Shown: positions 1 through 10,339 of the stretch, piece after piece
Position numbering within the stretch: position 1 is the first letter of the stretch
How the letters are laid out: each line of letters opens with the position of its first letter
DNA from: Oikopleura dioica
Taxonomy: Eukaryota; Chordata; Appendicularia; Copelata; Oikopleuridae
Length of the DNA: 64,000 nt
Direction: 5' to 3'
NCBI GenBank assembly: GCA_907165135.1
Contig: OU015567.1
Coordinates: forward strand, 11,041,001-11,105,000
Translations under genes and position numbers: made by a program
The notes under the pieces: generated by a model
What the model was told of the DNA's origin: nothing
Databases searched by the model: none
What the model saw: only the letters and a program-made list of their open reading frames with translations

Positions 1-1755
1 TAATTGATCTCTTCCTTGTAATATTTGACCCAACTCACGCTGCTGCGCGTCAGCCGCTCGTCTGAGTCGTCTATTTTCCCCATAAGCAGTCGAGGGAAAG
101 ACTTCCAATTTTATCTCAGGAAAGAGAAGCAGGCTTATCTCTCGCCAGAGTGGGCCAGTTTGGATTTTTATTTCTAAAGAAAAAGGAGAAGATTAGTTAA
201 CTTGATCAAAAGGTAAACAGTTTAGTAAATTCTGGACGAAACAACAAATAAAAAACAGGTTATCGATATTTCCTCAGAAAAAACAAACCTCGATATCTAT
301 CTTAAATATTGAGCACTCATTTTTATTCAAATTTGATAGGAGTAAGCTTTGGCATTGAATATTTAAAGGATACCTGCCTGCTCTGATCACTCTCTGCGCT
401 TGTATAAAAATAGAACTAGCTGAGGTCGAAGCGCAACTAATAAAATAAATTCATCAATTACTCTAATCAGTAGCTCTAATCACATCATCTTTATCATCGA
501 CAGACTCGTTGAGGCATCGACTAGAGTTAACCTTGTTACTGTCGCATCACAAGAATCGAAATCAACTTTATTTCAGCACGTGAGATTGTCCGAGGCAATG
601 ATTTTCAATTCCAATTCGCATACCATACATTTTCTTGTTCGAACAAATTTAAAAACTTTCAGAAAATTAGTTTGCAAACGAAAGTTCTTTTGGTTAGATC
701 GCTAGCGGTTACTGGAAAGTCAGTGGCATTTTAGAAGAGTCGATACTTTTTGAGCTTAGAATTCCAGAGGCACCAGTGGCTCCAGAGTTTGGATAATCCG
801 GTGGTTGTTTGGGGCTTAGATTCCCTCACGTGGTCTCACTCAACTTGGCGGTCGATCCCACCGCCGGAACAGTTTATTTTTACAATACCATTCTTGTAAC
901 AAAGTATTCAAGTGCACTTATCTACAACTTATTTTATTTGACCCTTTCAGTGTACTTCATTCGAAATTCACTAAAACTTGCGAAGGTGTTCTTCTGAGCT
1001 GATCACATTAGAAATAACTGTTGTGTTAAAAGTAAGTCCTGGTAAACGATCAGTTATTAACATAATTGCTTGATGTAAGACACATGTAAGTAAGAGTATG
1101 GGATTAGCAGTTTCTTGCCAAAATAATATTTATCTCGTTCTGTGGCTTTGTTTGGAAGTATCAATTAATAAACTTAACGGAGTATAGCCTGAAAACTGCA
1201 GTGTTTTCATTTTAATCCTTATCCTACAACTTTTTAATCAACTTCTATTCCTGAGAAAATTTTCTACTTGTAATTTGATCATGAAGGCATTTTGTCAATT
1301 ATTTAGTTTCGTCTCCAAAGGCTGTCTGTTTTATGAACGTATGCAAATATCAGAGCTTCAGATCATAAAGTTTTACATTTTGATGTGTTTTCTCTCTCTC
1401 GACGAAACTACCACCAGCTTAGCTTTTTTATCTCCCCCGCTTTAGATGTTTCCCGCAAAGATATACTCTTCCATGATTTCTAATGCTGAAAAATGAATCA
1501 AGAAAATCTCAGACGTGAGCAAATTTGACTAAGATAATCACCGAGGACGGGCAATTTGTCATATTTATCTTCAAGCACAGACACGCGTGTGTGTCCCTAT
1601 GGGCTATTTTCTAATTTGGGCACATAACAAAGAGAATCTCTAGAACAGGAGAAAGTTTTGGATTGTTGTCTTTTGTCCAGCTCAGTTCAGATTCGCGCTT
1701 TGTTCGAGCGGCACGCGGGCGAGAGACACGCAAAGTTGAAGGAAAATCCTGAGGG
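1..1755. other. 5' non-coding stretch, no gene supported
   Basis: AT-rich sequence with no reading frame that I can join into a protein. The longest open frame (809-997) has no splice or codon support. Around 854-872 there is a small GGCGGT...ACCGCC hairpin of unknown meaning. The segment probably holds the promoter of the gene that starts at 1756, or the end of something outside the window. Confidence 0.4.
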
Positions 1756-2918
1756 ATGAAGGCAAAGGTTCATAAATAAGATTAGTACAGTGAAAACCGA
1801 AATTTCTGCCGGTTTTCAGATTAAAATTTGCGGCAGAATTTTGGGTTCTTTTCAGATTCTTAAAAATGCCAATTTGCCGAAAAAGCGGCAGAATTATGGG
1901 GCGGGGAAATTTGAGTTTTCACTGTATTTTAAAAAAGTAATTGATTATGTGAAACTGTACAAAGGATACGGCCGAAGTCGGCAAATTGATTCTCCGTCTT
2001 CGAGAGAAACTTGAAAGTGTTTCTGATGAGCTCGCTAAAAGCGCCGCCGATTCTAAAAACGGCGACCTTATGAAGGGATGCACAGATTTTCTCGTGCAAG
2101 AAGCAGAGAAGCTCGTCGCCATTCAGGAATAGTGCTCAAATTCAACAATCTTCTTTTGTTTGATTCATTGATTCGTATTAATTCAGTTTAATTTTGATGA
2201 TTTTCGAGCATTTTCAAGGATGGCATCTTAAAATCAACGGAAAACTTCTCCGAGCTGCCGCCGGTACGTCTTGTCGAGCCTTCTATGATGTTCGGCGGCG
2301 GTGTTCCGGAAAATCTCATTTCCCGAGCTGGCGATGCTTCCGGTATCGAGATGGGAAATGGAGAGCGTCTCGCAATCGAGGGGCCACCTGTTTCCATGGT
2401 GGCCACAACGACCGACGCTACAAGTTCTGTCGGGGACAAGACCGATAGAACGGGTCGGGCCAGATCTGCCAAGTCTCATGTAAGTCTTATCAGCTCTTGT
2501 TTATCCTCAATAACAATTGAGGACGCTTCGAGAATCAGAACTGGCTTGCCAAATATCAGATCATACCCTGTTCAAAAGAACCACCCGGCAGAGTGCACAG
2601 ATCCGATTCCAGTGACACACGATGACGTCGATAAAGGCATTCTCAACATGATCGAGCGAGGCATCATCCCTCCAGCTGCTCATATTCAACTTCTACCGAG
2701 TCCTATCACAAAAGGTCATTCCACAGCGACGAAATCAGCAGAAGAGGAGTCAAACTACGCGCCGTCAGGATATTTTCATGAACAGCATCCGAACATCAAG
2801 GTCGATCCGAACTTTACAATGAGTTCGGATGATTATTCAAAGGTGAGATGGGGTAGGAGAACTTTTTCAACGATGCAATTATAGATCTAAATCATTTATT
2901 GTTCTTTTCTTCCAGTAA
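1756..2918 (+). CDS. Uncharacterised 252-residue protein, five exons
   Basis: I do not recognise this protein. Proposed exons are 1756-1767, 1965-2126, 2219-2479, 2522-2842 and 2916-2918; all junctions are phase 0 and the total is 759 nt. The N-terminal 60 residues are helical and charged (IxRLREKLESV, EAEKLVAIQ); the middle is rich in Gly, Pro, Ser and Thr; the C-terminal third contains MIERGIIPPAAHI. Intron 1 carries a MITE and has a weak donor (GTTCAT). Intron 2 (2127-2218) works only as a GA-AG intron; without it exon 2 stops at once at 2130. Intron 3 (42 nt) has no stop and may be retained. Exon 5 supplies only the stop codon. The 12 nt first exon is the least certain part; the start could instead be ATG 2285 in an otherwise identical frame. 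Confidence 0.5.
1788..1924. mobile_element. Tc1/mariner-type MITE
   Basis: A 137 bp palindromic element begins CAGTGAAAAC and ends GTTTTCACTG, with a TA dinucleotide on each side (1786-1787 and 1925-1926). The inner arms also pair (ttctgccg against cggcagaa). CAGTG termini plus a TA target duplication are the hallmark of Tc1/mariner derivatives. It encodes nothing and lies in the first intron of the gene at 1756-2918, so it is spliced out. The superfamily call is inferred from termini only. Confidence 0.75.
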
Positions 2919-2931
2919 AAATATTATTTGA

Positions 2932-3745
2932 TCAGTAATCGTCGTAATAATAATCATTGTAGTGTTCATAATCAGATTCATGGTTGAGGGACATCCCGTA
3001 CATGAGGTCAGTCACAGACTCTTCGTCAGTCGACTCTTCTTCGGAAGAGTACGAGGTTTGGAAGCGGGCACCTCGGCATGGTCGGCCAGACTTGCATCTC
3101 CCACAGAGGTCAGAGCGATGCTCTTTGTCACCCTGTTTACCATTACGTTCGTGTTCGATCAAATAATGTGGCTCCGTTTTTGTATTGCAACTCTAAAACT
3201 TGAAAGATGGCTTATTTTTCTGCTCTTACCTCGCATTCTTGCCACTCGCCATCGAATGCATATGCACTTGACCAAGTTTTGCCGCATTTTTTCTTAGGGC
3301 AGCGATATCGACCAAAAAGTTTTCCATGGTAGATTGTCTTTTTCTTGTTCTCATGGAGGACTTCCTCACAATGAGTGTAAGGACAATCAATTTCATCTTG
3401 CCTGAATTTTTTTAGCGATAGGGATTTTTAATAACATTACCGGAAGTTCAGTGATTCAAAGTTTTTGCGGCAGCCTCTGCAATAATAAAAGCGTTGGATT
3501 CTCCCAAATGGTTTTTCCCATTTGAGAATCTGACCGCATCGACACTTCATTGTCTCCTTGTTGTACTTGGTACTTTCGAATTCCTCGTCACAATTATCAC
3601 AGTAAAATTCTCTAGTGATATTCCAATAATCAGGATCAGCGTCAACGATGTCATTGCATTCAGGGCAAGGCTTTTCTCTCCTGCCTTGGTTGCAGACAAA
3701 GTCAATGTCACAGTCTTCACAAGTGAACTGTCGTTGGACGTGCAT
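2932..3745 (-). CDS. Zar1-like 3CxxC zinc-ribbon protein
   Basis: Exons on the minus strand are 3745-3441, 3401-3230 and 3192-2932 (introns 39 and 37 nt, GT-AG), giving 245 residues. The start is chosen because a strong acceptor (ttttttcag) lies five bases before ATG 3745, as at spliced-leader sites. The first half has several CxxC pairs (CEDC, CPEC, CDNC, CRCG, CRGC), so two or three zinc ribbons. The second half has GRYRCPKKKCGKTWSS, WQECESC and HRSDLCGRCKSGRPC, the spacing of the 3CxxC domain of Zar1, ZCCHC24 and related RNA-binding oocyte proteins. The C-terminus is acidic and Tyr-rich. Family membership is clear; whether it is the true Zar1 orthologue is not. Confidence 0.75.
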
Positions 3746-4021
3746 TTTTTCTGAAAAATGAAAAAAATAACTGGCTTTAGGAAGCAATCGCTCGCATTTA
3801 TATTCAGCTAGGCGATTAATTGCTCAAATAGAGCGCACTAAAAAGGGAAAATGCATCACCGGAACGCCCCGTTGCTGTATTAACACTTTTTGTGCCCTTG
3901 ATTCCAGAATTAAAATTTTATATGGGTCAAATATGAGTCGCCCTTGGGAATATTTTATTATTTATTTGATTAACAAATATTTTAGTACGGCGAAAGAAGC
4001 GTAAAAGCAATCGAAACTCCA

Positions 4022-6507
4022 ATGCCTCCGCCTGGAACTCCCGCTGCAAAAGTCCGCGAAAGCTCCAGCATGAGGCTAAAAAAGTACTCTGACATATCTC
4101 TGAAAAAAGGAACGATCGCTGTAGTGATAGAAGTCGGTGGCAAAATGAATTATAACGAGCAGCTATGTGTGGAAGACTTTGGAGAAGCGCTGTGGAAAAC
4201 AATCAAGCGTGACATTTTGCCAAAACTGGTGGAAATCAGCGAAGACTACATGATTCCGCTGATTGTTTTCACCTACGTAGGACTGAGAAAATGTGCCGAA
4301 ACTCACGAGATTAGCTTTCCAATCAAACTGCCTCTTCACAAGATCCTCACTTATCTCGACAACTACAACGACATTAAACGACTAATGAAGAAGCCTGGGC
4401 GGCAATTTACCGGTGAAAAGAGACGAAAACACTTAGCATCGCTGATGATAACTGCCGCCTTCAAGATGCGAAGAGATCGAGAATTTTATTTAACATACAG
4501 GAGGCAACAACAATCTGCTGGCATCATCGCGATTTCCTGGGTTATGTTTGTACGAATGCGCCGCTGCAAGAGAAAGCTCGTAGAAGTTCGGAAAGAGCAA
4601 TTGAAAAGCTATCACAAAAGACTTTCCAAAATGCGCATCGAGTGGCCCATGTGGGTCGAGCAGCCAAAGATTATCATCCATTTGCCAAGCCTGGGCTTTC
4701 GTCGACAAATTCGATTCACAATCGAGGATCTTGAACGAAGACAAATGTCGCAAATGGCAAGGCTGATCGATTCAACGAAACCGAATACGCAAGTTATTTT
4801 CATCTCAGCCATGCCTTTTACTGACGATCTACAAAGATATTACAACAGATTATTAGGTAAAATTACAGTCTTCTTCTCAAAATAATTATTTTTAAGGAAT
4901 GAGTCCAGCAGTGCAAACGAGTAATCCAGCTCAACTCAAAGATCCCGAAAAAGTCACCAGAAAAGTAAGCGACTGTATTCCTCCTTGATTTTAATAACAT
5001 TTTTAGTTTACAATAATCGTGCCAGAAACAATGAACCAATTCCCGACACATTGCCTTAATTTAGCACAACATTTAAAGTACTCTGCTGAAGCAATGGGTC
5101 GCCTAAAATCACTCATAAAAGGACAACGAGCGATTATTTATCCTGGCTACGTTTGCGCAGACACGTTATCAGTTGCTGACGAACTCGACGTTCCTATTTA
5201 TGGATCTGAGCCTGATCTTGTCCAACTGTACTCGGGAAAGTCCGGCTCGCGAAGAATCTTCAAAGCAGCAAAAGTTGAAACACCACCAGGCGACACCGAT
5301 ATTTACAACTACCAACAGCTTGTCGAATGCCTGGCAGAGCAAGTTACGGCACATCCCTTTATTGATGAGTGGCTGATCAAGCTCGATTCTCAGTTTGATG
5401 GCCGTGGGACTTACATTTTCCCAGCAAGAAAGCTTCCTGGAATGGGACAGCTTCGGAGCGAGTGCACAAGATACGGCGAATCGCGCTGGCGCCAGAAGAG
5501 TTTCCAACAGACGATGTTCAACAAAATCCTTGAGCAAGTGCCATCTGTTCTAAAACTCGCCACTGCTGGAAACAAGAAAACAAAGAAAGCATACCCTACT
5601 CTTGAAAAGTTTATGAGCGAGATTGGAAGTCAAGGTGGAGCAATTCAAGCAGCACCGGCGACGAAAGAAATGACGAATCTCACGGTCGACATCGAAATCA
5701 CTCCAGAAAACAAGATCAAATTCGTCTCTTCTGGTGATCAGATACACTCCGATCGCTTCGATGTCTGGGGCTGGTCGCTGCCCCAATCTTCCGTTGAGCC
5801 CATTGACTTGGCTGATACTGTTGGGAGGATCGGACAAGCTTGCATCGATCGTGAAATCGTTGGCCCGGTCAAAATCACCTTCCTCACTTTCTTCGACGGC
5901 AATCAGAGACAACGACTCTGGGCGACTGGATTGAAACTCATGGCTTCTGACTTGTCTTCGATGACTCAACTGGCCAAGTTCTCGACAGGGGCCGATTTTG
6001 ATGCAATGAAAGGTAATAATATTTGATCGAAAGAGACCTCAATGTGCTTTCAGGCGAGTTCCGAGTGGCCGTTACTTCAACTCAAAAGGTCACAAGGGAA
6101 ATTCAATTAGAAGGAGTCAACAATACGATCGTCACTAAAAAAGAGACAAGGAATGAGGAAGTGGTCAAAATCGAGCCCAGACACGCCGTCGTCAGCACCC
6201 AGGTACAAAGTTTATCTTTGAAGAATCCCTCTGAAGAACTGTCTCTCAGCTTATTCACACAAATCTGGCGGTGCTGCATTACACCGTGTTCTTTCAAACC
6301 TGCCGAGTTCACGCCATTGGTATCGATGTCAAGAACAAGGTCGGTACAGTCTTCACCTTGATGGATACTGTCAAGCGAGAGAATATGGGAATGGTGACGG
6401 TCGAGAAAACGCTCGCGGATGCGATTCAAAACGCTGCTAGAAATTTGTATGTCCTGCACAACGAAATCTCAGCGCCCAATATGCAAGGAAAGAGTTCGAA
6501 GAACTAA
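4022..6507 (+). CDS. IQCH: IQCH-like protein (IQ motif and ATP-grasp type)
   Basis: Five exons, 4022-4856, 4897-4964, 5007-6012, 6054-6202 and 6250-6507, give 771 residues with introns of 40-47 nt. The exon 3 product contains FPTHCLNLAQHLKYS, DVPIYGSEPDLVQLYSGKSG and LIKLDSQFDGRGTY, the conserved core of vertebrate IQCH, and the last exon has the matching HTNLAVLHYTVFF. Basic IQ-like stretches (AAFKMRRDREFY, WVMFVRMRRCKRK) lie near residues 145-185. An acceptor at about 3982 upstream of ATG 4022 suits trans-splicing. It is shorter than human IQCH at the N-terminus. The 3' end is open to doubt: a 28-codon coding-like exon (about 7034-7117) can be joined in frame from within the last exon across the hAT MITE, replacing the last few residues. 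Confidence 0.85.
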
Positions 6508-6537
6508 AAGAAATCGAAAATTATCGAACAAAAGGAC

Positions 6538-6988
6538 CTGGGGTCGGCAACCCATCTTTCAAACAAAAGATGGGAAAGGGAAAGATGGGTTTTCCGAAAG
6601 ATGGGAAAGGTGGGAATGGTGGGAAAGATGGATTCAAAAGATGGGAAAGATGGGTTACAGAAAAGATGGGAAAGGTGGGTCACAAAGATGGGAATGTTGG
6701 GTCCCAAAGATGGGAATGATGGGTTTTTAAAAACGGAAAAATTTGTTTTCCAGAAAATGAGGGACGAATTTAATTTCATTCAAGGGTAAAACCCATTTTT
6801 CCCATCTTTCGAACCCATCTTTCCCATCTTTGATACCCATCTTTCCCATCTTTTGCAAACCCAACTTTCCCATCTTTCAGACCAAAAGATGGGTGAGGGA
6901 AAAAAGGCAAAAACCCATCTTTCCCACCTTTCCCCTAACCCACCTTTCCCATCATTCCCATCTTTGAAAGATGGGTCGCCGACCCCAG
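6538..6988. mobile_element. hAT-type MITE built of GATGGGAAA repeats
   Basis: A 451 bp element with inverted ends CTGGGGTCGGC(A/G)ACCCATC and a perfect 8 bp direct repeat AAAAGGAC on both sides (6530-6537 and 6989-6996). The termini and 8 bp duplication fit hAT transposons. Between the ends, the left arm is a run of GATGGGAAAGATGGG units and the right arm is the same run inverted (CCCATCTTTCCC), so the whole element can fold on itself. No transposase is present. Open frames across it are repeat artefacts. Confidence 0.85.
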
Positions 6989-7033
6989 AAAAGGACTGTT
7001 TTTTAACTCTAAAAAGGTCAGACAAACTTCCAT

Positions 7034-7117
7034 GATGTGCTGAAGAACATTGACGAGGTGTTGGAAATCATCAACATGAACACGGAAGAAATAAAAGAAG
7101 AAAAGCGCCATCTGTAA
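7034..7117 (+). other. Coding-like terminal exon candidate downstream of IQCH
   Basis: After an AG at about 7013 there is an open stretch ending in TAA at 7115-7117 that reads VLKNIDEVLEIINMNTEE, with good codon use. Joined to the IQCH frame near 6490-6496 it stays in phase, either from a GT (gttcga) or a GA donor, with the hAT element inside the intron. It may be the real C-terminus of the IQCH-like protein or an alternative one. Boundaries are approximate. Confidence 0.4.
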
Positions 7118-7413
7118 AACTCTGTAATCTTAACTATCTATTTATATTTTTGTACACTAAAGAATCTATTTTCATACAAAATTCAAATTCGCGCGCCTGA
7201 GGGAGAAAAAGTCACCTCCCCCGGCAAGACGAATGAGTCACTGAATCCGCGTCTTCTGCAATCAATCTTCATAGAACGTTTAAATAAGGATGGCTCATCC
7301 TTGACGGTGAATAAATCAATAACCTTAACAGCCGCAGAGCTAAAAGACCATCGCTTCGGATGGAGGATGAAAAATTGATAAGCAAGTTCGCAAAAGTAAT
7401 AAATTAATTTTAA

Positions 7414-8177
7414 GGCTATAACCTCTCTTTTGGACTCTCTGGAAAATGGACTTCCCTTGGTCGATTTCAAAAATTTAAAAGGCATACATAGTTGTTTTCT
7501 CCTAAAGAATTCAAAAATGCCACCAAAAAATATTTTTCATCGGTAATTTTTTGCCCTAGGATCATTCAAAAATCGCCATTCGGTTTTCCGGCAAAACTGG
7601 AAGTTCTGAGGTAGAAAAAATCCGATAATAATATTAAGTAGGGCATATTCTATGATCCCTATGGAAAAAATAATAAGAAATTGTCCAAATTAGGATTATA
7701 GTTCTCTCTTCTTTTAAAACTCTTTTGTTTATAGACTGACGCTTGAGCTCCGCGCAGCCAATCAGAGCGCGATAAATCGCTTGACTCACACGCTCGCCAA
7801 CAGCGCTCTCTTTCTGGCCTGGAGGATAGCACTCCGCGCAGCGCGTCCACGCGCATTTTTATCCTCAGGTGCCAGCACTAACATGGCCCTAGAGTGAAAA
7901 TTTGAAGAGATATCGAAAATTTTTTCCATAGGGATTGTAGAGAAGGCTTTAATCTATTTATTGATCGAAAAAAATCTACCTCTGTAATGGTAAAGTTCTT
8001 CGGAAAACCGAATGGCGTTTTTTAAATGATCGTAAAAACGAAATTTCGAAAGAAAAAATAATTTTTGATCGCATTTCTCAAATCTACGATAGATTTTGAG
8101 TATATGAGCCTTTTTAATTTTTGAAATCGATCAAGGGAAGTCCGTTGTCCAGAGAGGCAAAAAGAGAGGTTATAGCC
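7414..8177. mobile_element. TTAA-flanked foldback element
   Basis: A 764 bp element with long inverted ends. GGCTATAACCTCTC at the left is matched by GAGAGGTTATAGCC at the right, and complementarity continues, with mismatches, for over 200 bp on each side (ggacttccctt against aagggaagtcc; ccctatggaaaaa against ttttttccataggg). TTAA flanks both ends (7410-7413 and 8178-8181), the target choice of piggyBac-type elements. The central loop (about 7740-7860) is GC-rich. No coding capacity is seen. The superfamily is inferred from TTAA alone. Confidence 0.7.
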
Positions 8178-10339
8178 TTAAGCAACGAGGATTAAACATT
8201 GCTGTCATTATAAACATATCGCCGATTTGATATCGGTCAAATTTGTCAGGTTCTCAATCAATTCGGGCTGCATTCAAAAAAGTGTGTGCAGACACGGGGA
8301 CAGCTCCGAATTTCGAGTTAGATCCCATAAAACTACCAGTATTATCGACTCAAAATAACGGTTAATGTCCGCCTAAGGTCATTTTCGATTAGAGCTCTCT
8401 AAAATCTCCTTTCTGCTCGAATGGGCTCATCCCCTTTCGCGATTTCGCTCCTCTTCAATTTAGAGTTCCCAAAGAAGACGCTGATTGGCCGAGAGCCCGA
8501 ACAACGCGCGTCTGGTTTCGCGTCGTCGGGAGAGGGAAAAAAAAGAAATTTAAAAAAAGAGCGTCTTGAAAATTGAATTTATGCTGCCTTAGATTCTTGT
8601 GAGCAAAAACAGAGAGAGATAGAAATAGAAGACTTTCGCAGGAGAAAAGAACGCGAGAAAATAAGAAATTGAACAGCTTGAACTGCTGGTAAGTGTCTAT
8701 TTTAAAGAAAATTACATTCTATTATCGTTTGATTATAAAGTTTTACATGTAGTCTTCATTTTCAGAGTAAATCATAAATCATACAGAAAGGGAAGCTAAA
8801 TTCAAAAGATTGCAAGTTGAATACAGTTAAATTGTCGACTCAAAAAATGTTTCATTTTGCGTCATTTTGAACATCATCATTTCATACCAAACAGGTCAAG
8901 TCATTAAATCCCGCTATATCTGTCGATTCTTTCGTTGTGTTTTTTCGAAAGAAATAAACTGAAAGAAGAAGGAGCTACATAATTTAATTCGGCAGGTATC
9001 GATCGTTGATCCCTGGCGCGCGGCCCTAAATGCGGAACTTGTTTCATATTTTACAAGATGACGTCAGCCATGTGCTGAATTCAAAAATCGATCGATCAGA
9101 TGAAAGATTTCACTTATTTACTGTTAAAAATTGCTACATCAAGTCTGAGCAATTAGAGAATATTCTCAAAAAATATCTCGTGTTAGATCTTGCCTGGGCC
9201 TGTTGACATTTGTCTCAAGCACACTTGGCTTTTATCCAGAATTGATTCTTTTCACGCGAATCCTTGAATGAAAGAAAGAAAAAAACGCGGAAGAGCCATT
9301 CTATTCTTTTTTGCGCCTTCCCAGGGGAGGACTCAATTATTTTTTGCAATTATTTTATGACAGCAGTTTAACTCTGACGGTCCTCTTTGAAGACTTTTTA
9401 TTGCTACTTTTTCTGCTTTTATGGGGTCGATCTTTGACAAATCAAACTATCGAAACTTTTCGATGATGATTCTGGATCTTTTGTTTTCATTCAGGATTTA
9501 ATTTTAATTTCTCGTCGATTTTTAAGTATGCTCGTCGAAAAAGAGATGTTTATTAGTTTTACGTAATGAATCAATAAATGTATATCGACAGTTTTTTTCT
9601 TCTCCTGGCACTTCAGATCTTTGCTCTTTCAAAATCGCCTCCGACGTCTAATTACCTCCCTTTGTCTTTAGACCTTAAGGGTACCCGCTCGTAAATTTCT
9701 TGTCAAGTTTGCGTAAGCCACCGCGCTAGCTTTCGTTAGCGCGCGCATCGTAAATGGCTTCTGTTTGCCTTGCCTTTTGTCTATTTACGAACAGGGCTTG
9801 CCTCCTCACCCACTTTTCTTTCTCGTCATATTTTTCTTCTACTCTCTCTTTTTTCCTTTTTATGAAGAGGTTTACGAAGATTTTTTCATGAAACTGAACC
9901 GCTAAAACGAAAGTTTCCCTTTTTGTTAGATTCTACCGCAAAATTAGAAAAGACGAACTTGAAATCGTGCTAATCGCTTCAGAGATAATTGAACATGGAC
10001 GGCTCGAGCTGGGTGAAAACTTGTCAAAAATTATAGAGAGGGAGGCAAAGCCGCATGAATATCCATTGTTTCTGTTTTTCGCAAAGAGAACAGTTCCTGT
10101 CTTCCAATTATTTCTATTCGAGTTGATTTTTGATATTATCAGTTTAACTGAATAAGCTTTATATTCCTTATTCTTCATAAAATCTAATCATATTTTGTCA
10201 GAGCATCTGCGGATAATATATAATAATCGCGGTATTATCACAAAAACTTTTTACCATATGATATGAAACAAATTAATAACTTTTAAAATTAAGCTTCTAT
10301 GAATTCTTTTTGTTTAGATGATCGTTCGGAAAATAACAA
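8178..10339. other. Upstream region of DOT1L, non-coding
   Basis: About 2.1 kb without a supported gene. It contains a perfect CRE-type palindrome TGACGTCA at 9059-9066 and a run of pyrimidine-rich tracts. An AG at about 10317 (tttgtttag) precedes the DOT1L start and may be a trans-splice acceptor; if so, a short out-of-frame ATG comes first and forms an 18-codon upstream ORF that overlaps the DOT1L start. Confidence 0.4.

Noticed and set aside
809-997. 62-codon ORF near the left edge
   Set aside because: Starts without an ATG, has no homologue or splice context and AT-driven composition.
6419-7035. Open reading frames rich in DGKDG and WERW repeats on both strands
   Set aside because: They are translations of the GATGGGAAA minisatellite inside the hAT MITE.
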